Shown here one piece after another: positions 62,188 through 64,000 of a stretch of 64,000 bases of DNA; within the stretch, counting starts at the first letter, position 1; the number at the start of each line of letters is the position of its first letter. Below the pieces are notes generated by a model that was not told the DNA's origin, ran no database searches, and was given only the letters and a program-made list of their open reading frames with translations. The stretch comes from Teichococcus oryzae. Its GTDB lineage: Bacteria > Pseudomonadota > Alphaproteobacteria > Acetobacterales > Acetobacteraceae. The stretch lies in the NCBI RefSeq assembly GCF_008386565.1, contig NZ_VUKA01000007.1, positions 11,369 to 75,368 of the forward strand, written 5' to 3'. The position numbers and the translations under genes are program-made.

Positions 62188-62709
62188 ATGATGATGAGCG
62201 TGACCCAGCAGGCCTTCCGCGCGGCGATGTCGCATCTGGCGGCGGCGGTGAACGTCATCACCACCGATGGCGAGGCCGGGCGCGGCGGCATGACCGCCTC
62301 CGCCGTGTGCAGCGTCACCGACACGCCGCCCACGCTGCTGACCTGCATCAACCATTCGGCGCGGCTGAACGGCATGATCAAGCGCAATGGCGTGTTCTGC
62401 GTCAATGTGCTGGCGGCCGCGCATCAGGACATCTCCAGCCTGTTCGCCAACAGCCGGGAAAACATGGCCGCCCGCTTCGCCCGTGGTTCCTGGTCGCGGC
62501 TGGCCACCGGCTCCCCCGTGCTGGAGGAAGCGCCGGTGTCGTTCGACTGCCGCGTCGTCCAGGCGGTGGAGGCAGGCACCCACACCGTGTTCCTGGGCGA
62601 GGTGGCCGGCCTGCGCGTCACGGAGGGCGAGCCCGATGGGCTGGTGTATTTCCGCCGCGGCTATCGCCAGATCGTGACCCTGCCGGTCGCGGTGCTTCCC
62701 GGCGCCTGA
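62188..62709 (+). CDS. Flavin reductase family protein (HpaC-like)
   Basis: A 173-residue FMN/FAD reductase domain protein that supplies reduced flavin to a partner monooxygenase. The family pattern is visible in FRAAMSHLAAAVNVITTDGEAGRGGMTASAVCSVTDTPPTLLTCI, NGVFCVNVLAAAHQDIS, ENMAARFARGSW and EAPVSFDCRVVQAVEAGTHTVFLGEV. No monooxygenase gene is adjacent. It starts in an ATGATGATG run at 62188 after ACGGAGA; any of the three Met codons could initiate. Confidence 0.9.
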   Translation: MMMSVTQQAFRAAMSHLAAAVNVITTDGEAGRGGMTASAVCSVTDTPPTLLTCINHSARLNGMIKRNGVFCVNVLAAAHQDISSLFANSRENMAARFARGSWSRLATGSPVLEEAPVSFDCRVVQAVEAGTHTVFLGEVAGLRVTEGEPDGLVYFRRGYRQIVTLPVAVLPGA

Positions 62710-62813
62710 TCATCGCCCCCTGTTGTTGTGGCTTCCCATGACGCCCGAAGCGCCGGGCGAACCTTGCAACGGGGCAGGGCCGCCACCATTCTTCCCTCCA
62801 GTCCGCAACAACC

Positions 62814-62830
62814 GAAAGGAGGTGATCCAG
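62814..62830 (+). promoter_or_regulatory. Extended Shine-Dalgarno sequence, 17-nt complement of the 16S 3' end
   Basis: GAAAGGAGGTGATCCAG is the reverse complement of the conserved last bases of alphaproteobacterial 16S rRNA (known consensus). The GGAGG core sits seven bases before the GTG at 62830, ideal spacing. No other site in the window shows comparable length. Confidence 0.85.
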
Positions 62831-62895
62831 TGTCTCATTGTTTGAAGTCGGTGCCTGCTGCCTCCTGGATCGCCCTGACGACCAAGACCGTCTAG
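62830..62895 (+). CDS. 21-residue small protein or leader peptide
   Basis: A GTG-initiated 22-codon frame ending in TAG. It encodes a peptide beginning MSHCLKSVPAASW and ending IALTTKTV, with one Cys and one Trp and no signal peptide. I do not recognise it. The evidence for translation is the exceptional ribosome binding site immediately upstream (62814-62830). Downstream are a TGCGGG/CCCGCA hairpin (62905-62920) and a strong terminator (62933-62964), so the whole unit could be a ~150-nt transcript of its own. A leader of modA is an alternative, but the terminator would separate the two. Confidence 0.6.
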   Translation: MSHCLKSVPAASWIALTTKTV

Positions 62896-62932
62896 GCCTG
62901 AGGCTGCGGGTTCACCCGCAAGCAATGCTGGA

Positions 62933-62964
62933 GGCCCCGGGGCATGATCCCCGGGGCCTTTTTT
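62933..62964 (+). terminator. Strong intrinsic terminator between the 21-codon frame and modA
   Basis: GGCCCCGGGG-CATGAT-CCCCGGGGCC with a perfect ten-pair stem followed by six T residues. It faces the plus strand, so it ends the transcript of the small frame (and possibly the flavin reductase) before modA. Confidence 0.92.
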
Positions 62965-63042
62965 CATGTTCGGCGCCATCTTGCCGCCATGGCGCCCCGT
63001 CGATATAGCCAAGCGGGAACAACGCCCGGAGCCGTGGGCCGC

Positions 63043-63828
63043 ATGCACCGCCGTTTCATCCTGGCCGGTCTGGCTGCGGCCGGCCTGCTCGCCGGCCGTT
63101 CCGGCCCCTCGCGGGCGCAGGACACGCTTCTCGTATTCGCCGCCGCCAGCCTGGCCGATGCCATGCGGGCCTTGGGCGAAAGCTGGGCCGCCAAGGGCCA
63201 TGGCGCCCCGCGCTTCTCCTTCGCCGCGTCTTCCGCGCTGGCGCGGCAGATCGAGCAGGGTGCGCCGGCCGACCTGTTCGCCTCCGCCGACGAGCCCTGG
63301 ATGGATTACGTCCAGCAGCGGCAGCTGATCGTGAACGAAACCAGGACAAGCCCGCTCGCCAATGCCCTGGTGCTGGTGGCGCCGGCGGATTCGCCGCTGC
63401 CGCCGCTGCGCCTGGGGCGCGACACCGACCTGCTCGCCCTCGCGGGCCCGGATGGCCGCATCGCGACCGGCGATCCGTCCAACGTGCCGGCCGGCAGATA
63501 TGCCCGGGCGGCACTGGAATGGATGCGGCAATGGGAGCGCGTCTCGCCACGCCTGGCACGGGCCGACAATGTGCGATCCGCCCTGCTGCTGGTGGAGCGG
63601 GGGGAGGCCCCCCTCGGAATCGTGTATGCGACGGATGCGGCGGCTTCCAGGGCGGTGAAGCTGGTCGGGACGTTTCCGGCCGAAAGCCATCCGCCGGTGA
63701 CCTATCCTTTCGCGCTGACCCGCCGGGCCGCCGCGAACCCCGCCGCGCGCGGCTTCCTGGCTTTCGCCGCGGGCGCCGAGGCCGCAGCCATCTTCCGCCG
63801 CTTCGGCTTTGCCGTGCGGGAGCCCTGA
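63043..63828 (+). CDS. modA: Molybdate ABC transporter binding protein ModA
   Basis: A 261-residue periplasmic binding protein for molybdate or tungstate. The signal peptide covers residues 1-~25 (FILAGLAAAGLLAG, cleaved near SRA-QD). ModA blocks follow: LLVFAAASLADAMRALGESW, FSFAASSALARQIEQGAPADLFASADEPWMDYV, TGDPSNVPAGRYARAAL and GIVYATDAAAS. ATG 63043 gives the signal peptide at the terminus; ATG 62989 is also open. The modB gene follows nine bases after the stop. Confidence 0.93.
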   Translation: MHRRFILAGLAAAGLLAGRSGPSRAQDTLLVFAAASLADAMRALGESWAAKGHGAPRFSFAASSALARQIEQGAPADLFASADEPWMDYVQQRQLIVNETRTSPLANALVLVAPADSPLPPLRLGRDTDLLALAGPDGRIATGDPSNVPAGRYARAALEWMRQWERVSPRLARADNVRSALLLVERGEAPLGIVYATDAAASRAVKLVGTFPAESHPPVTYPFALTRRAAANPAARGFLAFAAGAEAAAIFRRFGFAVREP

Positions 63829-63836
63829 CCCTTCCG

Positions 63837-64000
63837 ATGGGCTGGCTGTCCCTTGAGGAATGGCAGGCCGTCCGCCTGAGCCTTTCCGTGGCGTTGCGCG
63901 CGGTGCTGTTCGGCCTGCCGCCGGGCATCCTGGTGGCCTGGCTGCTGGCGCGTGGCCGCTTCCCTGGGCGCGGCGTGCTCGACGCCCTTGTTCACCTGCC
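63837..64000 (+). CDS. modB: Molybdate ABC transporter permease ModB (partial, cut by window end)
   Basis: The first 54 codons of a permease starting MGWLSLEEWQAVRLSLSVAL and continuing into LPPGILVAWLLARGRFPGRG, the ModB N-terminus. It is open to the end of the window and is presumably followed by modC outside it. Confidence 0.88.
   Translation, partial: MGWLSLEEWQAVRLSLSVALRAVLFGLPPGILVAWLLARGRFPGRGVLDALVHL

Noticed and set aside
63001-63008. Possible ModE half-site CGATATAG upstream of modA
   Set aside because: Only one half of the dyad is present; no second half at the expected spacing.
1-64000. tRNA, rRNA genes or CRISPR arrays
   Set aside because: None seen by eye on either strand. 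The rRNA-like sequence at 62814-62830 is only the complement of the 16S 3' end acting as a ribosome binding site.

Overview
The window is high-GC DNA from an alphaproteobacterium. The gene families and their look fit an acetic-acid-bacteria relative such as Roseomonas; this is an inference from family resemblance, not a database match. It opens with degraded insertion-sequence debris (1-1.9 kb) beside a plasmid-type replication and partition module (2.3-6.0 kb). The module has repA and repB of the repABC type, a non-coding block of 17-bp iterons, and a replication initiator that resembles plasmid RepA (RPA-type) rather than RepC. A palindrome overlapping a promoter -35 hexamer lies just ahead of repA. 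The rest of the window carries metabolic and envelope genes, including a full-length glutamine-dependent NAD synthetase. The replicon may therefore be a chromid or megaplasmid, or a plasmid integrated in a chromosome.

6-25 kb: HU, a cysteine hydrolase and nadE; an SGNH hydrolase and a membrane acyltransferase; a secreted RTX protein with an N-terminal glycosidase-like domain; a SWIB protein, an HNH protein and the ferric-siderophore reductase fhuF; a four-gene sugar-type ABC importer; a haloacetate-dehalogenase-like hydrolase preceded by an unexplained intrinsic terminator; a small exported repeat protein; and an MFS exporter.

25.3-37.4 kb: one tightly overlapping operon encodes two different type I secretion ABC proteins, a HlyD-type adaptor and a 2285-residue surface or secreted protein made of 15 related ~110-residue domains that largely alternate between two subtypes. 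No outer-membrane TolC-type gene is present. The RTX glycosidase at 12-14.8 kb could be a second cargo.

37.5-43.5 kb: a LysR regulator is divergent from an operon with a cupin protein, a Bug-type binding protein, a CaiB-type CoA transferase, an acyl-CoA dehydrogenase, a MaoC hydratase and a CitE-type lyase. This set fits breakdown of a C5 dicarboxylate such as itaconate or methylsuccinate through CoA thioesters.

43.5-50.8 kb: a 2-aminoethylphosphonate gene group (aepX, aepY, phnW) sits with a flippase-like membrane protein, a CDP-alcohol phosphatidyltransferase and a stand-alone nucleotidyltransferase, which suggests synthesis of a phosphonolipid. The MlaA-type lipoprotein gene follows.

50.9-55.7 kb: dctA is divergent from dctBD. 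The intergenic region holds a strong sigma-54 promoter match and two upstream sites that look like DctD operators.

55.7-64 kb: creA, a degenerate PAP2-like protein, a GMC oxidoreductase, an SDR, a small hypothetical protein, a DeoR regulator translationally coupled to a MYG1-family gene, a flavin reductase, and modA followed by the start of modB. Between the flavin reductase and modA is a 21-codon reading frame. It is preceded by a 17-nt sequence complementary to the conserved 16S rRNA 3' end and followed by a strong terminator.
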